Positions 32,322 through 42,945 are shown, numbered from the stretch's first letter. The stretch is DNA of 64,000 nt from Macrosoma leucophasiata (GCA_036365455.1 JAWQUS010000003.1:5848001-5912000); one strand, 5' to 3'. Numbers and translations: made by a program. The notes: generated by a model from the sequence alone, not told the origin.

Positions 32322-32612
32322 TAGTGGTAGCAGGTCAATACTACTACGCTGAGGTCCCGGGTTCGATTCCCGGGTCGGGGGATATTAGAGATAACGGTGT
32401 AGAATCATTTGTCTCTGGTTCTATTAGGATTTTACAATTTTTTGGAAGTTTCTCGGTACCTCGAAGTTTGGTAATGTGCCCGGAGATGTCAATAGGCTCA
32501 CCACCTGTTACATGGTCCAAAACGTAATCGGCGAATCGGGGGTGTTCGCAAGTATGAATGCATGCATTTACCTCTGCCTACCCCTTCGGGATTACAGGCG
32601 TGAAGTTACGTA
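32322..32612 (+). mobile_element. ST SINE, 5'-shortened
   Basis: Starts inside the A box (TAGTGGTAGCAGG) and continues through GGGTTCGATTCCCGGG and AAGTTTGGTAATGTGCCCGG. It ends TTTACCTCTGCCTACCCC and TTACAGGCGTGAAGTTACG. Confidence 0.8.
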
Positions 32613-32697
32613 GAAAATAGATACTCTATTTTGTCGTAGAACGTTATTATGTTCATTTCGAGTTGCCACTTGGAGTTTGGGTGCGGTATACATACAT

Positions 32698-33075
32698 AAT
32701 CGAAGCGCGCATGGCCCAGCGGCTGGTGTAGATCGTAAGCGATCTGCTCGGTTAAGCACTACGGGCGCGGTCGGGTAGTGTGATGGGTGATCGCTAGTGG
32801 CAAATTAAAATGCGCGTTTCCGTGCTTCGGAGGGCACGTTAAGCCGTCGGTCCCGGTTGCTATCGATGGATAGCAGTCGTTAAACCTTGTCGGAGGCCTT
32901 ATGGGCGGTTTGAAAACATCCGACAGCGGGTTGGCCACTAACCCACCCACCTCCACCAATCCGCATTGGAGCAGCGTGGTGAAGTAAGCTCCAGGCCTCC
33001 CCCCAAAAAGGGGAGAGACTCGTGCCCAGCAGTGGGACGTATAATGGGTTGCCATTATTATTATTATTATATTAT
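32698..33075 (+). mobile_element. SA SINE, full length, 11-bp target duplication
   Basis: TATACATACAT flanks it at 32687-32697 and 33076-33086. The head is ATGGCCCAGCGGCTGG (A-box-like) and the body AAGCCGTCGGTCCCGGTTGC. The end is CCCAGCAGTGGGACGTATAA followed by ATT units. At 378 bp it is the most complete SA copy. Confidence 0.88.
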
Positions 33076-33157
33076 TATACATACATGATGACGGCTAGAT
33101 TAGTTCTCCTTTTACCCAGTATTTTCCGAAGTGGTTATTATAGTTGTAAGTGTATGT

Positions 33158-33217
33158 GTTCAAGCTTACATGCATGAAAACATCCACGACTCACCAGTTA
33201 CGTTTTGTATAAGTGAG
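33158..33217 (-). repeat. ST SINE internal fragment
   Basis: Minus strand gives AACGTAACTGGTGAGTCGTG and CATGCATGTAAGCTTG, matching the 3' half of ST. Confidence 0.5.
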
Positions 33218-34011
33218 CCTATTAACTAGTAAAACTGAAAAATCTAAAATAAAACATTCAAATCGACACTAGTGGCCTCCTACTACAAGACCACTGAAGC
33301 AGATATATACAGGGTCAGAAAGTTTATATTCACAAAAGTGACATACGAAGCAACATTGCTTCACGACGGTAATGTTCAGCTGCTTTGTATATTTTAAGTC
33401 TGCCGCAGAACTTGCGAGGTGACAAATTACTCAGCTTTGTCATTCACGTCCGCAAGCAAATGCTACTTGAATTTTAGCATCTCACCGGCTTTCTTTATTC
33501 TCTCTATATTTAAACTAGTAAAACAATATAATTTGTTCATAAAATACTCAGTTTTTTTTTTCGTTACAATATAAGTGGCGGAGTTTGGTGCTGTGCGATG
33601 TGAAGGCTAGGTACGCCACCATACAGGGGATTTTAATATGTATGTAACATCCAAGTCCCTGAGCTGACAAAGATCGTCGAGCGCCAAGCATGCTGCTGGA
33701 AAGCAAATATTGCCACGACGAATGATCCTGTTGTCCTAACGCGGGAGTTATTACGACCATACTTAAAGACTTGATAGATTTCCATACGAAAATCAAAAGA
33801 AGTAACTTTTTAACAAATGCATGTGTATACTCAATAAGAGAATATAATATCGTGTCCTACACAAAGTCACAAATGTCTCAGGTATAATTAACACAGAGTG
33901 TGCAGGTTAACAGATCACACACGTTTGTCGTCCATGTCCGCAATGCGAACAATGTCAGCTATGCACTTAAATTATACTTTGCACTGTAATTTTATCTCAC
34001 CGGCTTTTCTA

Positions 34012-34200
34012 CGACTTTACTTTCGAGCAAAGTACGCTTCGAACTGTCAAAACCCATACATTTCTGACAATTCTAAGCATACTTAGCGTACTTTACTTTG
34101 AGCAAAGTGAGCTTAGAAGTGTCAAAACTTATTCATTACTGACAGTTCTTAGCGTACTTTGCTCAAAGTAAAGTCGGAGTGCGGTCTGTGAATCTCACCG
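34012..34200. mobile_element. M3 MITE, rearranged copy
   Basis: The right terminus GTGCGGTCTGTGAATCTCAC is intact. The left terminus is lost. The internal unit (TTTACTTT-GAGCAAAGT-ACGCTT-GAACTGTCAAA) occurs twice, so this copy has an internal duplication. It abuts the TTA at which the PIF-like element inserted. Confidence 0.7.
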
Positions 34201-34332
34201 TTATGCCGGCCATACACGCTACGGTCTACCGGAGAGGTCCACCTGGGCATGTATGCCTGCGCAGGTCAACCGAACAATGGTAGCGTGTATGGGGACGTTC
34301 CGGTGTATCGCAGCGGTCTTGTTCTCTTTGCG

Positions 34333-34495
34333 ATGGCATCGAATGTGAACGATGACATGCTGGCGTTGCTAGGTCTTACTTTAATTTTGAAGAAAAATGA
34401 TAGGAAAAACAAGCGAAGAAAGTGATGGAAATGGATGGAGAAAGCATTGGTTATTAAAAAGAAAAACCTATAGTCATGTTAATTTATTCAATTAA
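34333..34495 (+). pseudogene. PIF/Harbinger transposase-like N-terminal remnant
   Basis: ATG at 34333 opens MASNVNDDMLALLGLTLILK and a lysine-rich stretch, stopped by TGA at 34423-34425. In another frame WRKHWLLKRKTYSHVNLFN follows and stops at 34493-34495. The order 'basic stretch, W..WLLKR..YSHVNL' is what I recall from insect PIF/Harbinger transposase N-termini. The catalytic domain is deleted. Assignment rests mainly on this motif and on the surrounding TIRs. Confidence 0.5.
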
Positions 34496-34684
34496 TTCTA
34501 TTAGTAATTTATAAGCACCTTCTTTTTTGTCTCGATTGTGGTAATCTTTGTTTTTAATTTGCCAAAGACATGGATTACTTCTATAAATTTCGATAAAATT
34601 TTCAAGGATTTTTTTAGTTGAATCTGGTGGCGCTATTTTCTGGCAATACGATGCGAGCGATGAGACAACCGTCCGAAAGAAACA
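34484..34684 (-). pseudogene. MADF-domain protein N-terminal remnant
   Basis: The minus frame reads SSLASYCQKIAPPDSTKKIL and then ENFIEIYRSNPCLWQIKNKD YHNRDKKEGAYKLLIEL. It fits the first two helices of a MADF domain: F-I-E-x-Y-R..P-C-L-W, then the D-Y-x-N-R-D..A segment. MADF/Myb-like proteins are the DNA-binding second gene of many insect PIF/Harbinger elements. The frame stops at 34484-34486 at the deletion point; a TAG at 34685-34687 lies upstream and no ATG is evident. Confidence 0.68.
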
Positions 34685-35282
34685 CTAGAAAACAACTGAC
34701 GCGACCTGCGCAGGCGACCGGAGTACACGCACACACGCACGCACAGGTACATTTTCGATCTTGCGCCGGTCGCGCGGGTTTAAAAAACTGCACAGGTCTA
34801 TTCCCACACACACACATTCCGGTCTTCCTGCGCAGGCATGCATGCACAGGTCGACCTCTCCGGTAGACGTAGCGTGTATGGCCGGTATTAGACTTCACCA
34901 GCAACATTTAATTCGTAAATATATTTTTTTTCGGTATTAAAAAAATCCAGAGTTTCTCCCAGAGATCCTGTTTTTTTCTCTTTTTTGGAGTTTGGTAGTA
35001 TGCCCGATGAAGGCTAGTAGTGGCCGTGGCTGTGTACGACTGCATCTCTGCCCTGTCTGCCCTTGGCAAACAAAGTCACATAATGCTACACAAAATGTGG
35101 ACTATTGGGGACACATGACGAAAGCAACATTGTTTCCCGTTTCCCGACTGTAATGTTTTAGCTACATTGTATTTTAAGTCATCTGCAGAGTTTGGAGGGT
35201 AACAAATTACACACCTTTGTCTCTCGCGCCCGCAAGCAAACATTGTGATCTACTTGAATTTAAGTTTCTAGTATCTTAAAGC

Positions 35283-35320
35283 CAGTAATCCCCGAAGGGG
35301 TAGGTAAATATGCATGCATC
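35283..35320 (-). repeat. ST SINE tail fragment
   Basis: CCAGTAATCCCCGAAGGGGT and ATGCATGCAT, the inverse of the ST 3' end. Confidence 0.55.
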
Positions 35321-35753
35321 GATGTCCGCAAGAATTATAATTTATTGTGCACTTTAATTTCGCCGGCGCCTCTTATTCTATTAACAACAAGAATTGTGCA
35401 ACGAGTTGGGGTCCTTTTAGGACAATTTTTAAGTTAATTTTGTTTTTTTTTTGTTAATTTTATTTTTTTGTTTCATCTATTTTCTGTTTTGTTTTTTACT
35501 ATGTACCTATTGTCCTAATAAATATATTTTCTGTCTTTTTCTTTCAACGTTAAATCTTATATCCTAAATTTAAAAAATGGTGAGAATTTTTCTCAAGAAT
35601 ATTCTCAGTAGAATGCTCGGCGTTTGATAATGTGCCTATTTTTTATTTTTATTTTATTCATTTATTACGCATACTTAAATCTATTATAACAGGTTTTCCC
35701 CAATTCGATAGGTAAGCTATTTTTTAACAATTAGCATTAAGTATACTTGATTT

Positions 35754-35936
35754 GTCGGAGGCCTAATGGGCGGTTTGAAAACATCCGACAGCGGGTTGGC
35801 CACTAACCCACCCACCTCCACCAATCCGCATTGGAGCAGCGTGGTGGAGTAAGCTCCAGGCCTTCCCCCAAAAAGGGGAGAGACTCGTGCCCAGCAGTGG
35901 GACGTATAATGGGTTGCCATTATTATTTATTATTAT
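35754..35936 (+). mobile_element. SA SINE, 5'-truncated, 12-bp target duplication
   Basis: TATACTTGATTT at 35742-35753 is repeated at 35937-35948. The insertion starts at GTCGGAGGCC and ends in ATT units. It is truncated at its 5' end, as expected for target-primed reverse transcription. Confidence 0.9.
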
Positions 35937-36028
35937 TATACTTGATTTATATAAAACACAACTGTATGTCATCGCTGTTGAAAATGCACAAACCTTATTG
36001 GGTAAATTGGACCCTGTTAAGCAGAAAA

Positions 36029-36068
36029 GATCCAGTCAACATATTATTATTGATATGTTGACTGGATC
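36029..36068. repeat. inverted repeat, 16-bp arms
   Basis: GATCCAGTCAACATAT and its exact inverse around 8 bases. The flanks AAGCAGAAAA and TTTCTGCTT also pair imperfectly. Confidence 0.85.
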
Positions 36069-36330
36069 CTTCCGAATACATTTCTGCTTACCCCAACGCG
36101 GGGAAACAAGTGGCATAAAATTGTGTCTTACAAAATTTGGACAAACATTGAGAAACGACAGTAGTATTGCATCAACTTTGTATTTTAAGTCAGCCGAAGA
36201 GGTTGCAAGGTAAATTGCACACGTTTATCATTCACGACCGCAAGTAGATATGCATTATAATTTACTGTGCACTTGAATTTTACTATCTCACCGTCTTTTC
36301 TTATTCTATTCGCATCAAAAGTTGAGAAGA

Positions 36331-37880
36331 GAGAAATTTCAAAACTATCCTCCTTAGTTCTCAAAATATTCGGAATTTTCTTGTGAACATTTTAAAGTAT
36401 TCTCTAGTCGAAGTTAGTATGATCTTATAAGACATCCGCTTTTTCTTTTGTTTAAGAGATCCGGTTTTTCGAACGGAACCCTGAAAATTATTCAAATTTG
36501 AACTTTTATTGAAGGCAGAACAATTTTAGGAATGTTTAAAATAAAATGATTGGGCTGAAGTGGAACTTAACTTAGTACTTAATATGTGTAAAACCTACAT
36601 TATCAGTCGATTCTGATCCTAACGATTCATGGCCTAATATAATGTTGGTAAAAAGTTTCAGTATATTATCAGCCAATAACAAGGCCGATAACTTATTATA
36701 TTCGAATTTAATAGAAATTTAACTTTAAAAAAATGTATTTCAAGAAATTCTGGCTATAATATCCTAATATACCTAATATAAGGATAATTAGTTATGCAGT
36801 ACAAAACATAAGGGATGAAAATTAATTTGGTTCTGCTTGTTTGTAATTAACTTGTATCTGTTAACAAAGTTCTGAAATAATAAAACAGTCGAACACACAT
36901 TAAATATTCAACAATGGCCATTGAACTTTAATTGTAACAGGAATCGTGGTCAGTCATCAGTCGATAACATAAATCTTTTATTTCTACAAATTGCATCGAA
37001 TGATTTACTGACCACACTTGGGACGAAGTGTTTATTTTGCTATTTGATTCCGTTCAATTTCCTATTTTTTATTGATGTATCGATGCGTTTGTACGTTTCC
37101 GAATACCATTTGAGTGTGTGATATATTTTTTTTTAAATTTATGCTTACAGTATTACCGCTCTTATAGTGGACAAGCCAAAGGTATCAATCAATCAATTTA
37201 TTTGTAGGTATGTTTAATTGTTTTTAGTATGTTTTAAAATTACGATACAGAAGAGAACATTTTATTTTAATGTTAGGTGCCTATTACCCACATTCCGCAA
37301 GTTGATTGAAATAAAGTTACACTAATATATAACTTGATAAAGGTGAGACTAGCATATAACCATCTCCACAATGAGATGGTAATATGCTCGGGTGTACTGG
37401 GACTCTACCTATTGAGTTATGTTATAATATGGTTTGTACTTGGATTATGTATTTAATTAATATTTATTTCTTTATTCTCTCTATGCACGAATATGGTGCA
37501 TAAAGGCGGACTTCATGCCACTAGTATAATAACAATTGAAATAAAATTACAAATATAATTTTATGACATTTTGCCCTATTGGTAATTCGTAATTCAGCAC
37601 AAAAATGTATCCTATATTCTTTGCCAGAAGCAAATAATTTATTCAAAATGAATCATTTCATAAATAATTAGCACTTGTTATTTGTTGAGTACCTGCCCAA
37701 AAATATTTATAGTGCCCATTTGAAAATAAAAGAAACAAAAACAGGTTTTTTTTTCATCAAATAAGCCTACATTATATTTTTTTTCTTGGTTCTTAGTTCG
37801 CGGAATTGTTTGAAGAATTTCAGAATTTTAGGTGTTCATCAATAAAACATACGGCGTGGGGTGGCCGTCGCAAGGTCACT
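36331..37880. other. unassigned AT-rich sequence
   Basis: No gene or repeat recognised. GAACGGAACCCTGAAAA near 36473 is a trace of a dispersed repeat. Confidence 0.35.
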
Positions 37881-37885
37881 CTTGT

Positions 37886-37931
37886 GCTTGATCACGACAC
37901 AGGTGATACCTAGTGTAAAGTGTAAGCGTAT
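37886..37931 (+). repeat. SP SINE 3' fragment
   Basis: ACGACACAGGTGATACCTAG and GTGTAAGCGTATTTTATTT match the last 45 bp of the SP SINE. Confidence 0.55.
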
Positions 37932-38112
37932 TTTATTTTATATCTATATATAATTTTTAAAAAGTAATCATTTGATTGTTTTACCTGCTTCAATGACGGC
38001 TGTAATGAATAGGTGGAAAAAATAATCGGGATCTTTCTCTGGTACTTATAATGCGGGGGCAACAAAGTTGAAGGTTGATTAAACTTATAATACGTCTTTG
38101 AATCAATATAAA

Positions 38113-38407
38113 TTTTACTGGTGGTAGAGCTCCAGTGCAGGAGCTCGAGGGCGTAGGCTCCACCACATTACCTTATCTATCTGCCGCCAAATTGTAGTAT
38201 GCCGGCACCATCGTGTTCCGGTAAGATGGTAATGTAATATCCAATAGGCCCCGTAAGAACTTTCACAGAGACATCTTAACAACTTAGTCTCAGGGATGGC
38301 AACGCATCTGCATTTGATCTGGTTTTGGTGTAGATATCTATAGGCTGCAGTTATCACTTTACATCGATGTGAGCTGCATGTTTGTTTGTCACCTTGCTTA
38401 CATTAAA
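38113..38407 (+). repeat. SB SINE-like repeat, full length
   Basis: Starts TTTTACTGGTGGTAGAGCTC and ends in CATTAAAAAAA. It contains AACGCATCTGCATTTGATC and CTATAGGCTGCAGTTATCAC. Confidence 0.87.
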
Positions 38408-38451
38408 AAAACACCAATATTAATATCGTAAAGAAGTCGCTTTTACCCTTA

Positions 38452-38925
38452 ATAATTGTTTTTATATTATTTCGCATTAACACATTCTTGTGAAATATAT
38501 TTTATTTTTAAAGAAAAATGGAAAGAAAAATTTGACTTCAGGCGAGGCTCGAACTCGCGACCTACTGGGAATCTAGTCCAGCCGCTCTTCCAATTGAGCT
38601 ACTGAAGCCCTGCCCGATTTGTCAAATCTTTCCTTCACATCTATTGCATTGCTTTATGGTAGCAGTAGCGCCATCTATTACCAACTATGCTAGTTAGGCA
38701 ACCGATATAATAGACTTTTCAGTTTAAGTCTATGTATAGATGTGAAGGAAAGATTTGACAAATCGGGCAGGGCTTCAGTAGCTCAATTGGAAGAGCGGCT
38801 GGACTAGATTCCCAGTAGGTCGCGAGTTCGAGCGTCGCCTGAAGTCAAATTTTTCTTTCCATTTTTCTTTAAAAATAAAATATATTTCACAAGCATGTGT
38901 TAATGCGAAATAATATAAAAACCAA
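38452..38925. mobile_element. H element copy H2: near-complete palindrome with two tRNA-like units
   Basis: Both arms run from TTTTATATTATTTCGCATTA through GTGAAATATATTTTATTTTT and an inverted or direct tRNA-like unit to TTGACAAATCGGGCAGGGCT. The units lie at 38532-38607 (minus) and 38772-38846 (plus). Arms exceed 190 bp. The centre (CAACCGATATAATAGAC) is present on one side only. This is the most symmetric copy and may be closest to the ancestral form. No certain target duplication was found. Confidence 0.85.
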
Positions 38926-39221
38926 TATTAAAGCAAAATAAAGATCCCAACGTCCAATTACATTGATATATTATTATCTTCGTCAGTCGTACAATATGAC
39001 CATTGTTATCTTTGTACACGAAATAACGTATTTTCCACAATGCATTTGCGCTAACGGTACCCGACACCACCTTCCACTGCATTCGCTCAAATTGCTACAT
39101 TGCGAATGAATGAGTAATATCAAAAGAATGACCGAATGAACTTTTGAACACAATGGGCGCGATTTCCGCGATTCGGTCACGAATTTATGGTGTGCCTGAT
39201 AAAATACGTTGACACTCACAT

Positions 39222-39362
39222 GCGTGAGTTCATTATGGTACATTATCGACTTTAATGAATGTGTGAATGTGATACATTGCCGTCATGATATCAACCACTA
39301 TTGTATATGGGGAATTCAGGTTAATTAAGTCGAAAAATAAGTATTTCAAGGCATTGTTCTGA
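39222..39362 (+). repeat. local repeat G, copy 1
   Basis: GAGTTCATTATGGTACATTA, CAACCACTATTGTAT and GGTTAATTAAGTCGAAAAAT recur at 41388-41528. Confidence 0.7.
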
Positions 39363-39502
39363 AAAGGTCACCCTTCTGAGTGCTTTAGTGCTAGCAACTG
39401 ATATTATTAGCACGTCCTAAATATTCTAAAATGGATTGGAACAATGACAAGCGACAAAAATGTTTTGCACCACCTTATAGAATCTAATAGACCAAAGATT
39501 TG

Positions 39503-39647
39503 CCCCCTTATTCATAAACGTATTTTAGCTAAAGTGTTGCTAATTTCTCCTTTGCCTTTTCTATCGTGCACATTTGACAATGCAACCGACAAAGACAAAA
39601 CATTCTATAGCTAAAATATATCTAATGTACATTAATGAATAAGGGGG
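39503..39647 (+). mobile_element. M1 MITE, copy 2
   Basis: CCCCCTTATTCATAAACG ... ATTAATGAATAAGGGGG, same orientation as copy 1. Confidence 0.88.
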
Positions 39648-39835
39648 TAAATGTTTCTACATCGCGAAGATAACATCGAGAGAAAACTATCAAACGTATT
39701 AGTGAACTTTAGATTTTACTACTAGAAATATTTATATTATAATAGTAATAGGATTAAAATCTCCTCCAACATAATGTATAACACTCATAAAAATATTGCT
39801 ACATGTACAATCATCTAAATTATCCGAAGGGTGTG

Positions 39836-40010
39836 GATCTGGAGACCTGTAAAACAGGTTTTATAACTTTAGTTCAGGCTCCAGTCTCCACAATAAATTA
39901 AATGACACGACAGAATGTTTTGTATTGCAATTAACATAACGTTGTACTGTTAATGTTATTGTGGAGAGAATAAATACGTTTTTTATTTTTTATTTATTAA
40001 ACATTTTAAG
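39836..40010 (+). repeat. LINE 3' untranslated end
   Basis: GATCTGGAGACCTGTAAAAC, TCAGGCTCCAGTCTCCAC and GTGGAGAGAATAAATACG, then a TTTTTATTTTTTATTT tail. I recognise this from lepidopteran jockey-like LINE 3' regions. No coding part remains. Confidence 0.5.
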
Positions 40011-40266
40011 GAGTAACTAACTGATATGGAAGACTTTTAAAGAATTAATCTTTCCCCGGCTCGTCCCGGCTTTGCACGAGTGCAATGAACGTAATATAGC
40101 CTATGTCACTCGGTGAAGATGCAGCTTTTTAATGGTGAAAGAATTTTTGTTTTACTTTAATGTTATACAATGTTATATTATGTGAATTTAAAATGATTAT
40201 GTGCTGTCGAAGGGGTTTCTGGTCATCCAAAACATTGTAAATTGGACTTTAACATCATACAAATAA

Positions 40267-40352
40267 TTGTTTTATATTATTTCGCATTGGCGCATGCTTG
40301 TGAAATGTATTTTATTTTTAAAGAGAAATGGAAAGAAAAGTTAAAAATAAAA
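40267..40352 (+). mobile_element. H element copy H4: only the two ends, 13-bp target duplication
   Basis: ATCATACAAATAA flanks the insertion at 40254-40266 and 40353-40365. The 86 bp consist of the H 5' end (TTGTTTTATATTATTTCGC through AAATGGAAAGAAAAG) joined directly to the H 3' end (TTAAAAATAAAA). Both tRNA-like units are missing. Confidence 0.88.
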
Positions 40353-40471
40353 ATCATACAAATAAGTCACTTACGTGACGGACCGGATATTTCTTCGATA
40401 GAACTTATTCTATCACTGGTAGATAACTATTGTAACAGTAAAAAATAAATATAACGAAAGAATTGTAAATT

Positions 40472-40597
40472 AGAAGAGCGGAGCCCTCTGGCACAGGCAT
40501 TTTACAATGCTTAAAAGGGGACTCCAGCCTATTTGTGTCATAAAACATTTTGATATAGAAATAAAGATTATTTATTATTTATTTATTATTTATTAAT
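40472..40597 (+). repeat. LINE 3' end with TTATTTA tail
   Basis: AGAGCGGAGCCCTCTGGCAC, GGGGACTCCAGCCTATTTG and GAAATAAAGATTATTT followed by TTATTTAT units. It is similar in kind to, but distinct from, 39836-40010. Confidence 0.45.
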
Positions 40598-40672
40598 CGG
40601 TCCAGTACTTTTTGAATGAAAACGTAACAAACATACATACATAAACACAAATGTTTCCTCTTTATAATATAA

Positions 40673-40816
40673 CCCCCTTATTCATAATCGTTCATTATAT
40701 ACGTTTTAACTATAGAATGCTTTGTGTTTGTCAGTTGCATTGTCAAATGTGCAAAAGAGAAAAGGCAAAGGAGAAATTAGCAACACTTTAGCTAAAATAC
40801 GTTTATGAATAAGGGG
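40673..40816 (-). mobile_element. M1 MITE, copy 3 (inverted)
   Basis: The same terminal repeats with the interior in reverse orientation relative to copies 1, 2 and 4 (CTTTAGCTAAAATACG is near the right end). Confidence 0.88.
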
Positions 40817-41084
40817 ATTAGTGTAGATAAATTAATAATGATTAAAAAAATAATATAAACAGATACCCAGTCCTATGAATCACATGTGAGCATTTGCATT
40901 GTTTAAGCTATTGTGTTTACAATGGGACAGGTGATACAACGACTTACTGCTAGATTGGTGAGCTGTTTATCGGTTATGCTTTCAAACCAATAGAAATAAA
41001 AATCATTATAATCTAAAATACATCTTGGATCTGGGAAAACAGATCTTTGGCTTTAGGATGGTTATTTAAAATAATGGTCGTAGG

Positions 41085-41357
41085 TTTTACTGGAGGTAGA
41101 GCTCCAGTGATGGAGCTGGCGGGAGTAGGCACCACCGCATTACTTAATATACTGGCCGCTAAACGGTAGTATTCAGCAATATCGTGGTAATGTACGCCCC
41201 TGTTATTTCCGGAACAGAGGCATAACACCTTAGGCCTCAGGAGTGATAGCGCATCTTTATTTTGACCTTGGTCTTTTTGTGGGTATCTATAGGCTGCAGT
41301 CATCACTTAACATCAATGTGAACTGCTTGCTTGTTTGCCACTTCCATTACATAAAAA
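41085..41357 (+). repeat. SB SINE-like repeat, near full length
   Basis: TTTTACTGGAGGTAGAGCTC at the start, CATTACATAAAAAA at the end. A small deletion removes the GTTCCGGTCAGGT part. Confidence 0.85.
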
Positions 41358-41387
41358 ATTACCGAATTAATTTCGAACACGAATTTC

Positions 41388-41528
41388 ACTACATTAGCAA
41401 ATTCATTGAGGTACATTATCGAATTTAACGAATGGGTGAAGGCGATGTATTGGCATCATGATACCAACCACTATTGTATGGGGAATTTAGGTTAATTAGG
41501 TCGAAAAATAGTCATTTCAGGGCATTTT
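41388..41528 (+). repeat. local repeat G, copy 2
   Basis: Partner of 39222-39362 in direct orientation, about 2.17 kb away. Confidence 0.7.
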
Positions 41529-41757
41529 CAAACCGAGTTCAAAAAGGAAAAGGTTCTCAATTAGGTCGGTATATTTATATATTTTTTTTATGTATGTGCA
41601 CCGATTTCGTCGAGTTTTCTGAACTGTTTTTTTTTTTTTTTTTGTTTGATGCGGAACAGTTTCTCTTTTATTTATTCACTTTCACCTCAGACTAAGGGAA
41701 TAATTATAGACGGCGTGTTGTCATACCTACAATGTGTTGAATCCACTGACGACTTGT
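41524..41757 (+). repeat. dispersed repeat, copy 2
   Basis: Partner of 9236-9500. Shares TTTTTATGTATGTGCACCGA, TTTGATGCGGAACAGTTTC and GTGTTGAATCCACTGACGAC. Confidence 0.6.
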
Positions 41758-41807
41758 TTGCCATAAAAAACCTGCATACATCGAAGTAAGTGACGAAATT
41801 AGAGCAA

Positions 41808-42010
41808 GGTTCCAATCAATTTTCCTCCAATGTGCCCTGTCAACTGATTATTCAACACAATAGCCAGTGGGCAGGACGAAGGTAGCTTTGACAATGTTGT
41901 CGGCTGAAACAATGCCGGGCACACGTATCTGACTTTCCGTGGACTGACCTCAATGGTCAGCTATGAACTAGTGTTTAAGCGCGTGTAAGTACTACGCTTT
42001 ACTTATTGTC
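41808..42010 (+). repeat. local repeat F, copy 1
   Basis: CAATTTTCCTCCAATGTGCC, ATTCAACACAATAG, GGACGAAGGTAGC and AACAATGCCGGGCACA recur at 43063-43262 and, diverged, at 52778-52955. Confidence 0.7.
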
Positions 42011-42251
42011 AAGAAAATAACTGGCAGAATGAACGCTTGAAAATTAAAAAAAAATGTTAACGTAAATTCCTAGAAGAAACGTAATTGATTAAGCAGTCTA
42101 TTTTGAGACATACTTAATTTAAATTTGAATGAGTGAACATACTTAAAATAAGGTGTACCTACTAATACATATAATGAAATTCTACACAAAACTGTTACCG
42201 AATAGTACTAGATGTAAAGCAAATTGAAGGGAGTGTTACCATGTTACTGCT

Positions 42252-42547
42252 AGTTTTTTTTTTATGTAATGGTAGTGGCAAACAAGCTTGCAGTTCACAT
42301 TGATTTAAGTGATGACTGCAGCCTATAGACACCCACACAAAGACCAAGGTCAAAATGCAGATGCGTTACCACTCCTGAGGACTAAAGTATTATGCCTCTG
42401 TGCCGGAAATTACAGGGCCGTACATTACCACCTGACCCGATCACGATAGTGCTGAACACTTCCATTTAGCGGCAAGTATTATATATTAGGTAATCGGGTG
42501 GTGCCTACGCCCGCGAGCTCCGTCATTGGAGCTCTACCAACAGTAAA
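42252..42547 (-). repeat. SB SINE-like repeat, full length
   Basis: Minus-strand copy running from a T-run and ATGTAATGGTAGTGGCAAAC to GGAGCTCTACCAACAGTAAA. Confidence 0.87.
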
Positions 42548-42756
42548 TGTCGTTGAGAACAAACCTTTTGATAACTTCAAAGCTTATGTCGTGAAAATTA
42601 ACAAACTTCGGTAGGTACGTTATGTATAGATACGGAGCATTGTCACATACTAAGATATATTGTATTATCGTATATCGAATTCAATATATATTATATACTT
42701 AAACCACTCAAGGCAATGTATTAATTACGAAGGAAAACTTTGACAATCACGTGTTA

Positions 42757-42934
42757 GCGCCCCAACGCACTAGCGCTTGGAAGCGGGAACGGGTAGCTGC
42801 GTGGCTAGCCGCGTTTACAGTTTATGCAACCGCCTGTTATTGTAACAATAACAGGCGGTTGCATATTAAACTGTAAAAGCGGCTAGCCGCGCGGCTACCC
42901 GCTCTCTCGGCTAACCGCTAGTGCGTTAGGGCGC
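42757..42934. mobile_element. palindromic MITE with TTA target duplication
   Basis: GCGCCCCAACGCACTAGCGC at the left and CTAGTGCGTTAGGGCGC at the right. The central arms TGCAACCGCCTGTTATTGT and its inverse are perfect. TTA at 42754-42756 and 42935-42937 suggests the PIF/Harbinger class. Length is 178 bp. Confidence 0.85.
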
Positions 42935-42945
42935 TTAGAGAGTTG

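Larger units (their letters stand above)
34204..34887. mobile_element. PIF/Harbinger-like transposon, internally deleted, TTA target duplication
   Basis: Terminal inverted repeats of about 35 bp: TGCCGGCCATACACGCTACG at the left, and the inverse of CGTAGCGTGTATGGCCGGTA at the right. TTA flanks at 34201-34203 and 34888-34890, the 3-bp duplication of PIF/Harbinger. Inside, remnants of two convergent genes meet in the middle: a transposase-like N-terminus on plus and a MADF-domain N-terminus on minus. This fits an autonomous two-gene element that lost its centre. Confidence 0.78.
31755..36330 (+). repeat. degenerate local tandem array
   Basis: Two landmarks recur in order. Landmark 1 is GTTTGGTAATG followed by CCCGATGAAGGCTAG-like sequence, near 31759, 33580, 34990 and 35624. 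Landmark 2 runs from AACATTG through TTTGTATTTTAAGTC to ACGTCCGCAAGCAAA, near 31900-32045, 33348-33510, 33903-34013, 35120-35278 and 36150-36325. SINEs, a MITE and a PIF-like element lie between copies. It reads as an old tandem duplication of a 1-2 kb unit, later filled with insertions. Confidence 0.6.

Noticed and set aside
34614..34907. 97-codon minus frame inside the PIF-like element
   Set aside because: It is rich in CAC/GTG microsatellite codons and overlaps the MADF remnant in a different frame. The MADF reading is better supported.
38412..38930. ACCAATATTAA on both sides of H2 as a target duplication
   Set aside because: It would add an unexplained 30 bp to one end of the element; the shared word may be chance in AT-rich DNA.
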